From the NCBI GenBank assembly GCA_021840785.1, contig JAKBXD010000050.1, forward strand, positions 1 to 12,085: DNA of 12,085 bases, read 5' to 3'. The translations under genes and the position numbers were made by a program. Below are positions 1-6,777 of the stretch, one piece after another. The notes under the pieces are model-generated. The model was not told where the DNA came from. It did no database searches and saw only the letters and a list, made by a program, of their open reading frames with translations. Source of the stretch: Pseudomonadota bacterium (lineage in GTDB: Bacteria > Pseudomonadota > Gammaproteobacteria > Acidithiobacillales > Acidithiobacillaceae). How positions within the stretch are numbered: the stretch's first letter is position 1; the number at the start of each line of letters is the position of its first letter.

Positions 1-556
1 TTTCTTCCCCAGTAAAAATCTCGGTGCTGCCGGGGATGGTGGAATGGTGGTGACGGCGGATGCGGAACTGGAACGTAAACTGCGCGGACTGCGCAACCAT
101 GGTTCCTGGCAAACCTACCACCACGACGTATTGGGCTATAATAGCCGCCTCGACGAAATGCAGGCGCTGATTCTGCGGGCGAAGTTCCCGTATCTGGCGA
201 CTTATAACGCCGGACGGCGGCAGGCGGCGGGGTGGTACGCCGAACATCTGGCGGGTCTCGATCTACAGTTGCCTGCGGTGCCGGTGGGCTATCACCACGT
301 CTTCCACCAGTTTACCATCCAATCGGATGCACGGGATGCGGTCAAAGCGGCATTGCATGCGGAGGGCATCGCCAGTGCCATCTACTATCCCATTCCGGGG
401 CATCGGCAGAAGATGTTTGCGCATCAGCCCCAAGCCCATTGTCCGGTGGCGGAGCGTCTGGCGGAGCGGGTGCTCTCGCTGCCCATGTTCCCGGAACTGC
501 GTGAAGAGCAGATTGCCAGGATTGCTACCGTGATCCGTCGCACCCTGCACGGCTAG
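1..556 (+). CDS. gnnB: GnnB-like PLP-dependent UDP-sugar aminotransferase, 3' part only
   Basis: The gene is cut by the window start and reads in frame from base 2 to the TAG at 554-556, giving 184 codons, about half of the usual ~370 residues of the DegT/DnrJ/EryC1 family. The first visible residues are FFPSKNLGAAGDGG, the family's PLP-lysine motif, with the Schiff-base Lys encoded at 14-16. Further on come GYNSRLDEMQA and HHVFHQF, also family hallmarks. Its place just before lpxB matches A. ferrooxidans, where GnnA (oxidoreductase) and GnnB (aminotransferase) lie between lpxA and lpxB. There they convert UDP-GlcNAc to UDP-GlcNAc3N, the precursor of lipid A with an amide-linked 3-acyl chain. 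GnnB performs the glutamate-dependent transamination in the cytoplasm. The family call is firm. The GnnB assignment rests on context, because gnnA and lpxA are outside the window, and another NDP-ketosugar aminotransferase is possible. Confidence 0.82.
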   Translation, partial: FFPSKNLGAAGDGGMVVTADAELERKLRGLRNHGSWQTYHHDVLGYNSRLDEMQALILRAKFPYLATYNAGRRQAAGWYAEHLAGLDLQLPAVPVGYHHVFHQFTIQSDARDAVKAALHAEGIASAIYYPIPGHRQKMFAHQPQAHCPVAERLAERVLSLPMFPELREEQIARIATVIRRTLHG

Positions 557-573
557 GACCTTGGGCAAGGCCT
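555..573 (+). other. Small hairpin-capable dyad over the lpxB start region
   Basis: CCTT (559-562) can pair with AAGG (567-570) around a GGGC loop. Beyond a bulged A558, AGG (555-557) pairs with CCT (571-573). The stem holds the gnnB stop region, the TTG candidate start and the AAGG that would serve as ribosome binding site for the ATG at 576. It is only 7 pairs with a bulge, so it may be chance. If real, it would tune lpxB translation according to whether a ribosome is finishing gnnB. Confidence 0.3.
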
Positions 574-1688
574 TTATGCTCGCGGTAGAGCGTTCCGGCG
601 AAAATCTCGGGCTGGAAATCATGGCGAATGCAGCGCAGGCCGGACTCGCTCTACAGTGGTCGGGGGTGGTTGGATCCCGCCTACAGGCTGCGGGAGTGCA
701 GAATATTGCCGATGGTGAAGTCTTGGCGATGATAGGGTTGGTCGAAGTCTTGCGGCACTACCGCCGCCTGCGCAGGCTCTATGGGCAGATTCGGCAGCAT
801 CTACAGGCGGAACGGCCGGATTGCGTGGTGCTGATTGACCATCCGGCGTTCAATCTGCACATTGCCAAGCTGGCTAAAAATCTGGGCATTCGGGTGCTCT
901 ATGTGGTAGGTCCCCAGATCTGGGCCTGGCGCTCGCAGCGGATTCATCAGATCAAGCGCGTGGTGGACCACATGCTGGTGCTTTTTCCCTTTGAAGTGCC
1001 CATTTATGCACAGGTGGGGGTGCCGGTGCATGTGCTGGCACATCCACTGTTGGCGCAGACTGCAGCAGTGCCCAATCGGGAAAGCGCGCGGGCGGCGCTG
1101 AACATGGCGGCAGATGGCCAGGTGCTTGCGCTTTTACCCGGGAGTCGGCGTGGTGAACTGGAACGACTGGTGTTGCGTTATGCCGAAACGGCTCGCCGCT
1201 TGCGCGAACAGATGCCGGATTTGCGAATTCTGGTGGCCTTGGCCAGGGAGGAGTTACGCCCCCTCTGGGAGCGGCTCTGGAAACAAGGTGCCGGGCCGGA
1301 AGATGCACGGCTGGCGGTCGCCCAGACTCAAACTGTGCTGGCGGCCGCCGATGTGGTGCTGGTCGCCTCCGGTACCGCCACCCTGGAAACCGCACTCATG
1401 CAGCGCCCGGCGGTGGTCGTCTATATTTTGAACGCACTCACCTTTGCTGTTGTCCGCAGGCTGGTGAAGACACCCTTCGTGGCCATGCCCAATGTTCTGC
1501 TGAAAAAATCCGTGTACCCGGAATTTCTCCAGGAGGCATTTGAGCCCGCGCAAGTGGCGGATGCCCTAGCCGCACTTTTGGGCCCGGCAGGCCCCGTGCA
1601 GGTGGCAGAATTGCAAAAACTGCGCGGTTTGCTGGAAGGCGATCCCCCGGAGCAATTGCAGCAGGTACTACGCGAGATGTTGACGTGA
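561..1688 (+). CDS. lpxB: Lipid-A-disaccharide synthase LpxB
   Basis: This is a GT19 glycosyltransferase of 375 aa (E. coli 382) that joins lipid X and the UDP-diacylglucosamine to give the tetraacyl disaccharide 1-phosphate of lipid A at the inner face of the inner membrane. Visible family motifs are IDHPAFN (D93, matching E. coli catalytic D98), VGPQIWAWR (117-124), LLPGSR (191-196), VASGTATLE (268-276) and VAMPNVLL (N311). The N-terminal motif, GEASGD in E. coli, reads VERSGE here (residues 9-14); the Glu and Ser are kept while three other positions differ. The TTG start at 561 is chosen because it preserves the whole first beta strand. An ATG at 576, preceded by AAGG with 5-nt spacing, is a real alternative that shortens the strand. 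The gene begins 4 nt after gnnB and is followed 13 nt later by rnhB. With GnnB upstream, its natural substrate may be the 3-amino-3-deoxy (amide-linked) precursor. Confidence 0.95.
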   Translation: MGKAFMLAVERSGENLGLEIMANAAQAGLALQWSGVVGSRLQAAGVQNIADGEVLAMIGLVEVLRHYRRLRRLYGQIRQHLQAERPDCVVLIDHPAFNLHIAKLAKNLGIRVLYVVGPQIWAWRSQRIHQIKRVVDHMLVLFPFEVPIYAQVGVPVHVLAHPLLAQTAAVPNRESARAALNMAADGQVLALLPGSRRGELERLVLRYAETARRLREQMPDLRILVALAREELRPLWERLWKQGAGPEDARLAVAQTQTVLAAADVVLVASGTATLETALMQRPAVVVYILNALTFAVVRRLVKTPFVAMPNVLLKKSVYPEFLQEAFEPAQVADALAALLGPAGPVQVAELQKLRGLLEGDPPEQLQQVLREMLT

Positions 1689-1701
1689 AGCCGGTCGTCC
1701 T

Positions 1702-2295
1702 ATGAAAAACGCACCGGACCTGGAACACTGGGGACCCCAGTGTGCCGGAGTGGATGAAGCGGGGCGGGGACCGCTTGCCGGGCCGGTGGTGGCGGCAGCG
1801 GTGATCCTGCGCGCCCCCCTCCATGGCCTGAATGATTCCAAGAAAATGACGGCAGTGGCACGGGCGCATTGGGCTGCCCGTATCCGCAGCGAGGCCCTGG
1901 CCTGGTCGGTGAGCCGGGCTGCGGTTTGGGAGATTGAACGCTACAATATTTTACAGGCGTCTTTGCGGGCCATGGCCCGGGCGGTTGCGGGCCTGCCCCG
2001 GCGACCTCAGCGGATTATTGTCGATGGCAACCAGTCACCCCCCGGTTGGCAGGTAGAGACGCGGGTGGGTGGCGACGGTCAGGTGGATGCGATCGCTGCC
2101 GCGGGTATTCTGGCCAAAGTAGCGCGGGATGAGGAGATGCTCTTGCTCGACAGGTATTATCCCCAATACGGATTGGCGCGACATATGGGTTATGGCACTG
2201 TGGTGCACTTGGCGGCCCTGCGGCGCTGTGGACCCTCGGTCCTGCACCGGCGTGGTTTCGCTCCTGTGGATCGGGCTTGGGCAGCGGTGCAATGA
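1702..2295 (+). CDS. rnhB: Ribonuclease HII
   Basis: The 197-aa protein (E. coli 198) is a type 2 RNase H, which cleaves the RNA strand of RNA-DNA hybrids and nicks DNA at embedded ribonucleotides. The family signature GVDEAGRGPLAGPV at residues 16-29 supplies D18 and E19. VDGNQ gives D108 and VDAIAAAGILAKVARDE gives D129, together the usual DEDD metal-binding set. LARHMGYGT and the conserved HRRGF-P-V end are also present. One small deviation is AAAGIL where AAASIL is usual. The ATG at 1702 is the only start after the in-frame stop at 1681-1683. No good Shine-Dalgarno precedes it, so translation is probably coupled to lpxB. Its stop TGA overlaps the dnaE start (ATGA), as in the conserved rnhB-dnaE pairing. 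Confidence 0.96.
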   Translation: MKNAPDLEHWGPQCAGVDEAGRGPLAGPVVAAAVILRAPLHGLNDSKKMTAVARAHWAARIRSEALAWSVSRAAVWEIERYNILQASLRAMARAVAGLPRRPQRIIVDGNQSPPGWQVETRVGGDGQVDAIAAAGILAKVARDEEMLLLDRYYPQYGLARHMGYGTVVHLAALRRCGPSVLHRRGFAPVDRAWAAVQ

Positions 2296-5200
2296 GTACC
2301 CCCCGCTTTGTCCATTTGCACGTACACTCTGAATATTCCTTGGAGGATGGCATTATTCCGGTGAAGGCGCTGGTCAGGCGTTGTGCGGAGCGGGGCATGT
2401 CGGCCGTAGCGATCACCGATCATGGCAATCTCTTCGCCCTGGTCAAATTCTACAACGCGGCCCGGAGTCTGGGTGTCAAGCCCCTGATTGGCAGTGAAAT
2501 CTGGGTGCATGATGCGGCGGATTTGGATCGGCCCGCCGGCCTGATCCTGTTGTGTATGAATAAAACCGGCTACGGCAACCTCAGCCGCTTGCTCAGTCGG
2601 GCTTACCTGGAGGGTAGTCGCCACGGACGTCCACAGATCGACGCGGTATGGCTGGAAGGTGCGAGTGACGGTCTCATCGCGCTGTCTGCGGCAGGCCAGG
2701 GGGAAATCGGGCGTGCCCTGCAGCGCAATCCCCAGCAGGCGGAAAACCGAGCACGATACTACGCAAAGCTTTTCCCCGAACGTTTTTATCTGGAAGTGCA
2801 GCGCAATGGCGAGATTGGGCAGGAGGCGCTGGTACAGGCCACGGTGCTGCTCGCAGGAAAATTGGATTTACCACTGGTGGCCACCAACAATGCACACTTT
2901 CTGGATGCGGCGGACTTTGCGGCCTTCGATGCGCGGCAGTGTATTTCTGCGGGCTTTACCCTGGATGACCCACGTCGTCCCCGCCGTTTTACGCCGGAGC
3001 ACCGTCTGCCAGACCCCGAAGAAATGCGAGAGCGTTTTGCGGACCTGCCGGAAGCTTGCGACAACACCATCGAAATCGCGCGACGCTGTAATATGGAGTT
3101 GGTGTTAGGCCAGTATGCGCTCCCGGACTACCCCATTCCTGCCGGTCAGTCCGTAGATGAATATTTGCATGATGCGGCGCAAAAAGGTCTACAGGAACGT
3201 TTGCAGGAACTGCATATCACCGGCGACGCCACGCTGCCTTATCATGAACGCCTGTTGCGTGAGGTCAGCGTCATTCAGCAGATGGGCTTCCCCGGTTATT
3301 TTCTCATCGTCGCGGATTTCATACAGTGGGCAAAAAATAATGGCGTCCCGGTAGGGCCGGGGCGTGGCTCCGGTGCCGGATCGCTGGTGGCCTATGCACT
3401 GCGGATCACCGATCTCGATCCCATTGGCAATGGCCTGTTGTTCGAACGCTTTCTCAACCCCGAGCGTGTTTCCATGCCTGATTTCGACGTGGATTTCTGC
3501 ATGGATCAGCGTGACCGTGTGATTCAGTATGTGGCCGACAAATACGGTCGCGATCGGGTCGGCCAGATCATTACCTTCGGGACGATGAAGGCGCGGGCGG
3601 TGGTACGTGATGTCGGCCGGGTGCTGGGTTTGCCTTACGGCTTTGTCGACCAATTGGCTAAGTTGGTGCCGGGCGATCTGGGTATGACCCTGGCGAAGGC
3701 CCTGGAGGAGTCCGAGGAACTGCGCCGCCGCCAGACCGAGGAAGACGATGTCCGTGACTTGTTGGACATCGCTCTGCGCCTGGAGGGCTTGCCACGCCAC
3801 GCCTCGACCCATGCGGGTGGCGTGGTGATTTCCCCGGAACCGCTGGCCGACCGCCTGCCGCTCTTTAACGACGGCTCCGAAGGGGGGGGGAACGTCACCC
3901 AGCTCGATAAGGATGATGTGGAGAAGATGGGGCTGGTAAAGTTCGACTTTCTCGGGTTGCGCACCCTGACCATCATTGATATGGCGATCAAACTCATCAA
4001 TGCCGATGCGCCGGCGACGGGGCGCGCACCAGTGAATATTCAGCAATTACCTTTAGACGATGCGGCGACTTTTGCCTTGCTCAAATCCACCGAGACGGCG
4101 GCGGTCTTCCAACTGGAGTCGTCTGGCATGCGTGATCTGGTGCGGCGTCTGCAGCCTGATACCTTTGAAGATATCGTTGCCCTCGTCGCCTTGTTCCGGC
4201 CCGGACCACTGCAGTCAGGCATGGTCGATGACTTCATCGCCCGTAAACATGGCAAGGCGCAGGTAACTTTTCTGCATCCCGACCTGGCGCCGATTCTCGA
4301 TGAAACCTATGGGGTGATTGTTTATCAGGAACAGGTCATGCAATCCGCACAGACGCTGGCGGGTTATTCCCTCGGCGGCGCCGATTTGCTGCGGCGGGCC
4401 ATGGGCAAGAAAAAACCGGAGGAAATGGCCAAGCAGCGCGCTATTTTCCTGGCGGGGGCTCACAAAAATGGTCTGGCAGCGGACCAGGCCGGGGCGATCT
4501 TCGACCTCATGGAAAAGTTTGCCGAGTACGGTTTCAACAAGTCGCACTCGGCAGCCTATGCTCTGGTGTCCTATCAGACGGCTTACCTGAAGGCGCACTA
4601 TCCACAATTTTTTATGGCGGCTGTGTTGACCGCGGATATGGATCATACCGACAAGGTCGTGGCGATGCTTGCCGAGTGTACCCGTATGGGGCTACGGATT
4701 GTTCCGCCGAGCGTTCAGCAGGGGGTATTGGAGTTCCGACCGGAGGGGGATGGTGATATCCGCTTTGGTCTGGGAGCCATTAAAGGTTTGGGGCGGGCCG
4801 CCATTCAGGCGATTCTCGACGCTCGTAGAGAAGGGCCCTTCTTGAATCTTTTCGATCTGCTCTGCCGGGTGGATACCCAGAAAATCAATCGCCGTGCCCT
4901 GGAAGCGTTGATTCGTGCCGGCGCTATGGATGACTGGGGTGTGTCGCGGGCCAGCCTGATTGCTTCCGTGGACAGTTGTATTGAAGCAGCGGCGCAGTTT
5001 CAGAGCAATCGGGCAAGTCAGCAGGAATCGTTGTTTAGCGGACAGGAAGCATTGCCGGTGGCGCCACCGCCGGTGCTGGCGGAAGCATGGAGCCTCACCG
5101 AAACCCTGCGTCAGGAACGGGAGACCCTGGGTTTTTATCTCAGTGGTCATCCTATGGCTAGTCTGCGGGATGATCTGGCGGCACTGGGAACGGTGCCTCT

Positions 5201-5792
5201 CGGCGACATCTGCAGTGGCACCACGGTGCTGGTGGCTGGGTTGGTGGTGGCGCGGCGCAGCACCCGGACCAAGCGTGGTGATCGTATATATTTCCTGACC
5301 CTGGACGACGGTCGGGGGCGGCTGGAGGTGGTCATTTTTGCCGAAGTCTGGGCGCAGGCCGGTAAAGTCGGGGAGGGTGAGGAGCCGGTGCTGGTTTTGG
5401 GGGAGGTGGGCGAGGACAGCTATTCTGGTGGCTTGCGGCTCAGTGCCCTGCGCGTGCTGGATACGGCGCGGGCGCGTGAGGAATTGGCTACGCAACTGAC
5501 CCTGGAACTGGAAATCGCTGCAGAATTGGCTCCCCAAGACCTGCTTGCCGTGCTCCGTAAATACCCTGGCCAAACGGCTTTGCGTCTGCGTTTGCGCGTC
5601 GGTGCCGATATTGTCGCGCAATTACGGGTGGCGGAGAGCCTGAGCTTCGCGGCGGGTCCCGCCGCTATCGCCGCCTTGATGGCGCTCGCACCCACCGCGC
5701 GCTGGCGTTGGGACTATCGATCGACGACATCCCTCGTCAATAATGTCGTCCCACTGGAGCGTGCCCGATATGGGGCACGCCGCCCGGCCTGA
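2292..5792 (+). CDS. dnaE: DNA polymerase III subunit alpha (DnaE1 type)
   Basis: The replicative polymerase catalytic subunit, 1166 aa (E. coli 1160), aligns with E. coli DnaE over its length. The PHP domain opens with FVHLHVHSEYS (residues 6-16). The palm holds GPGRGSGAGS (~355-364), PDFDVDF with catalytic D399 and D401, and KFDFLGLRTL with D552. A helix-hairpin-helix region lies near 863, a clamp-binding QESLF at 911-915 and an OB fold at ~975-1050. The C-terminal region, which binds tau in E. coli, follows. The ATG at 2292 overlaps the rnhB stop (ATGA). A TTG at 2277 would extend it by only five residues and aligns with nothing I know. Unlike E. coli, the PHP domain keeps several metal ligands (H10, H12, D19, H44, E69, H202). 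A run of nine G at 3882-3890 encodes three glycines (531-533). It leads into accA 34 nt downstream. Confidence 0.98.
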   Translation: MSTPRFVHLHVHSEYSLEDGIIPVKALVRRCAERGMSAVAITDHGNLFALVKFYNAARSLGVKPLIGSEIWVHDAADLDRPAGLILLCMNKTGYGNLSRLLSRAYLEGSRHGRPQIDAVWLEGASDGLIALSAAGQGEIGRALQRNPQQAENRARYYAKLFPERFYLEVQRNGEIGQEALVQATVLLAGKLDLPLVATNNAHFLDAADFAAFDARQCISAGFTLDDPRRPRRFTPEHRLPDPEEMRERFADLPEACDNTIEIARRCNMELVLGQYALPDYPIPAGQSVDEYLHDAAQKGLQERLQELHITGDATLPYHERLLREVSVIQQMGFPGYFLIVADFIQWAKNNGVPVGPGRGSGAGSLVAYALRITDLDPIGNGLLFERFLNPERVSMPDFDVDFCMDQRDRVIQYVADKYGRDRVGQIITFGTMKARAVVRDVGRVLGLPYGFVDQLAKLVPGDLGMTLAKALEESEELRRRQTEEDDVRDLLDIALRLEGLPRHASTHAGGVVISPEPLADRLPLFNDGSEGGGNVTQLDKDDVEKMGLVKFDFLGLRTLTIIDMAIKLINADAPATGRAPVNIQQLPLDDAATFALLKSTETAAVFQLESSGMRDLVRRLQPDTFEDIVALVALFRPGPLQSGMVDDFIARKHGKAQVTFLHPDLAPILDETYGVIVYQEQVMQSAQTLAGYSLGGADLLRRAMGKKKPEEMAKQRAIFLAGAHKNGLAADQAGAIFDLMEKFAEYGFNKSHSAAYALVSYQTAYLKAHYPQFFMAAVLTADMDHTDKVVAMLAECTRMGLRIVPPSVQQGVLEFRPEGDGDIRFGLGAIKGLGRAAIQAILDARREGPFLNLFDLLCRVDTQKINRRALEALIRAGAMDDWGVSRASLIASVDSCIEAAAQFQSNRASQQESLFSGQEALPVAPPPVLAEAWSLTETLRQERETLGFYLSGHPMASLRDDLAALGTVPLGDICSGTTVLVAGLVVARRSTRTKRGDRIYFLTLDDGRGRLEVVIFAEVWAQAGKVGEGEEPVLVLGEVGEDSYSGGLRLSALRVLDTARAREELATQLTLELEIAAELAPQDLLAVLRKYPGQTALRLRLRVGADIVAQLRVAESLSFAAGPAAIAALMALAPTARWRWDYRSTTSLVNNVVPLERARYGARRPA
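5723..5780 (+). other. Two adjacent perfect inverted repeats at the 3' end of dnaE
   Basis: GACGACAT (5723-5730) and ATGTCGTC (5743-5750) form an 8-bp perfect stem with a 12-nt loop. GCGTGCCC (5759-5766) and GGGCACGC (5773-5780) form a second 8-bp perfect stem with a 6-nt loop. Both lie in the last 70 nt of dnaE, ending 12 nt before the dnaE stop codon at 5792 and about 36 nt before the accA ribosome binding site. No T-run follows, so this is not a classical intrinsic terminator. An mRNA-processing or stabilising element, or coincidence in GC-rich coding sequence, are the options. Confidence 0.4.
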
Positions 5793-5815
5793 GCGTTGGC
5801 CCTGTTCGGAATGAT

Positions 5816-5821
5816 AAGGAG
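5816..5821 (+). promoter_or_regulatory. Ribosome binding site of accA (AAGGAG)
   Basis: AAGGAG ends 5 nt before the ATG at 5827. The GTG at 5821-5823, which would extend accA by two residues, overlaps this site, so the ATG is the better start. This is one of the few genes in the string with a strong independent ribosome binding site, fitting the 34-nt gap after dnaE. Confidence 0.75.
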
Positions 5822-5826
5822 TGAAC

Positions 5827-6777
5827 ATGAAAATCAGTTATCTGGACTTTGAACAGTCGGTAGCGGAGCTGGATGCCAAGGTGGAAGAACTTCGCGCCCT
5901 GAATCAGCCGGGTATTGCCGATGACATCAGCCGTCTGGAGGTCAAAGCGCGCAAAGAATTGCAGCATATTTACAGCAAGCTTGGTGCCTGGCAGACGGTA
6001 CAGGTGGCCCGGCATCCACAGCGGCCTTACACCCTGGATTATGTGCAGGCACTGTTCACGGAAGTACAGATACTGGCAGGGGACCGTGCCTTTGCCGATG
6101 ATCAGGCGATTGTTGGCGGCCTGGCCCGCTTCAGTGGGCAGCCTATCGTCTGGATAGGACATCAGAAGGGTCGCGATACCAAGGAAAAGATTCAGCGCAA
6201 CTTCGGGATGCCGCGACCGGAAGGTTATCGTAAGGCGTTGCGTCTGCTCCGCCTTGCCGAGCGTTTTGTCTTGCCGGTATTTACTTTCATTGATACGCCG
6301 GGTGCCTATCCGGGTATTGGCGCCGAGGAGCGCGGCCAGAGTGAGGCCATCGCCCGCAATCTCGCGGTAATGTCCGACCTGGCAGTGCCTATTATCTGCA
6401 CAGTGATTGGCGAAGGCGGCTCCGGTGGGGCGCTGGCGATCGGCGTGGGTGATCGGATGCTGATGCTGGAGTACGGGGTATACTCCGTCATTTCGCCGGA
6501 GGGCTGTGCCTCGATCCTCTGGAAGAACGCCGCTATGGCAGCGGAAGCAGCGGAAACCCTGGGTATCACCGCACGTCGTTTGCAGGGAATGGGTCTGGTC
6601 GACGAAGTGCTGGCGGAGCCCCTCGGTGGCGCGCATCGTGATCCGGAAGCGGTCTTTGCACTGACCCGCGAGCGCTTCGCCCATCACCTGCAGGAGCTGC
6701 AGGCGATGGATACCAGCAAGTTGCTGACCACCCGCTACGAACGCCTGATGCACTATGGAGTCATCGGCGCCGCCTGA
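5827..6777 (+). CDS. accA: Acetyl-CoA carboxylase carboxyltransferase subunit alpha
   Basis: The 316-aa protein (E. coli 319) forms, with AccD, the carboxyltransferase that moves CO2 from carboxybiotin on AccB to acetyl-CoA, giving malonyl-CoA for fatty acid synthesis. The N-terminal [18 protein letters not shown] helix, [12 protein letters not shown] (62-73), [17 protein letters not shown] (111-128), [17 protein letters not shown] (154-171), the [12 protein letters not shown] oxyanion-hole glycines (195-206), [13 protein letters not shown] (220-232) and EPLGGAH are all close to E. coli AccA. The start is the ATG behind AAGGAG. Its position after dnaE is conserved from E. coli onward. The last 23 nt overlap the start of tilS. 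Confidence 0.98.
   Translation: MKISYLDFEQSVAELDAKVEELRALNQPGIADDISRLEVKARKELQHIYSKLGAWQTVQVARHPQRPYTLDYVQALFTEVQILAGDRAFADDQAIVGGLARFSGQPIVWIGHQKGRDTKEKIQRNFGMPRPEGYRKALRLLRLAERFVLPVFTFIDTPGAYPGIGAEERGQSEAIARNLAVMSDLAVPIICTVIGEGGSGGALAIGVGDRMLMLEYGVYSVISPEGCASILWKNAAMAAEAAETLGITARRLQGMGLVDEVLAEPLGGAHRDPEAVFALTRERFAHHLQELQAMDTSKLLTTRYERLMHYGVIGAA

Noticed and set aside
2277..2291. Upstream TTG start for dnaE
   Set aside because: It adds five residues without homology; the ATG overlapping the rnhB stop is the classical arrangement.
5056..5069. 14-bp palindrome CGGTGGCGCCACCG in dnaE
   Set aside because: It lies in a Pro/Val/Ala linker coded by GC-rich codons and sits at no gene boundary; chance is sufficient.
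3189..5621. Long antisense open frames inside dnaE (285 and 309 codons)
   Set aside because: Compositional shadows of a strongly conserved gene; the translations show no family motifs.
5737..6753. 338-codon open frame antisense to nearly all of accA
   Set aside because: It mirrors accA codon bias in GC-rich sequence, has no recognisable domain and no plausible ribosome binding site.
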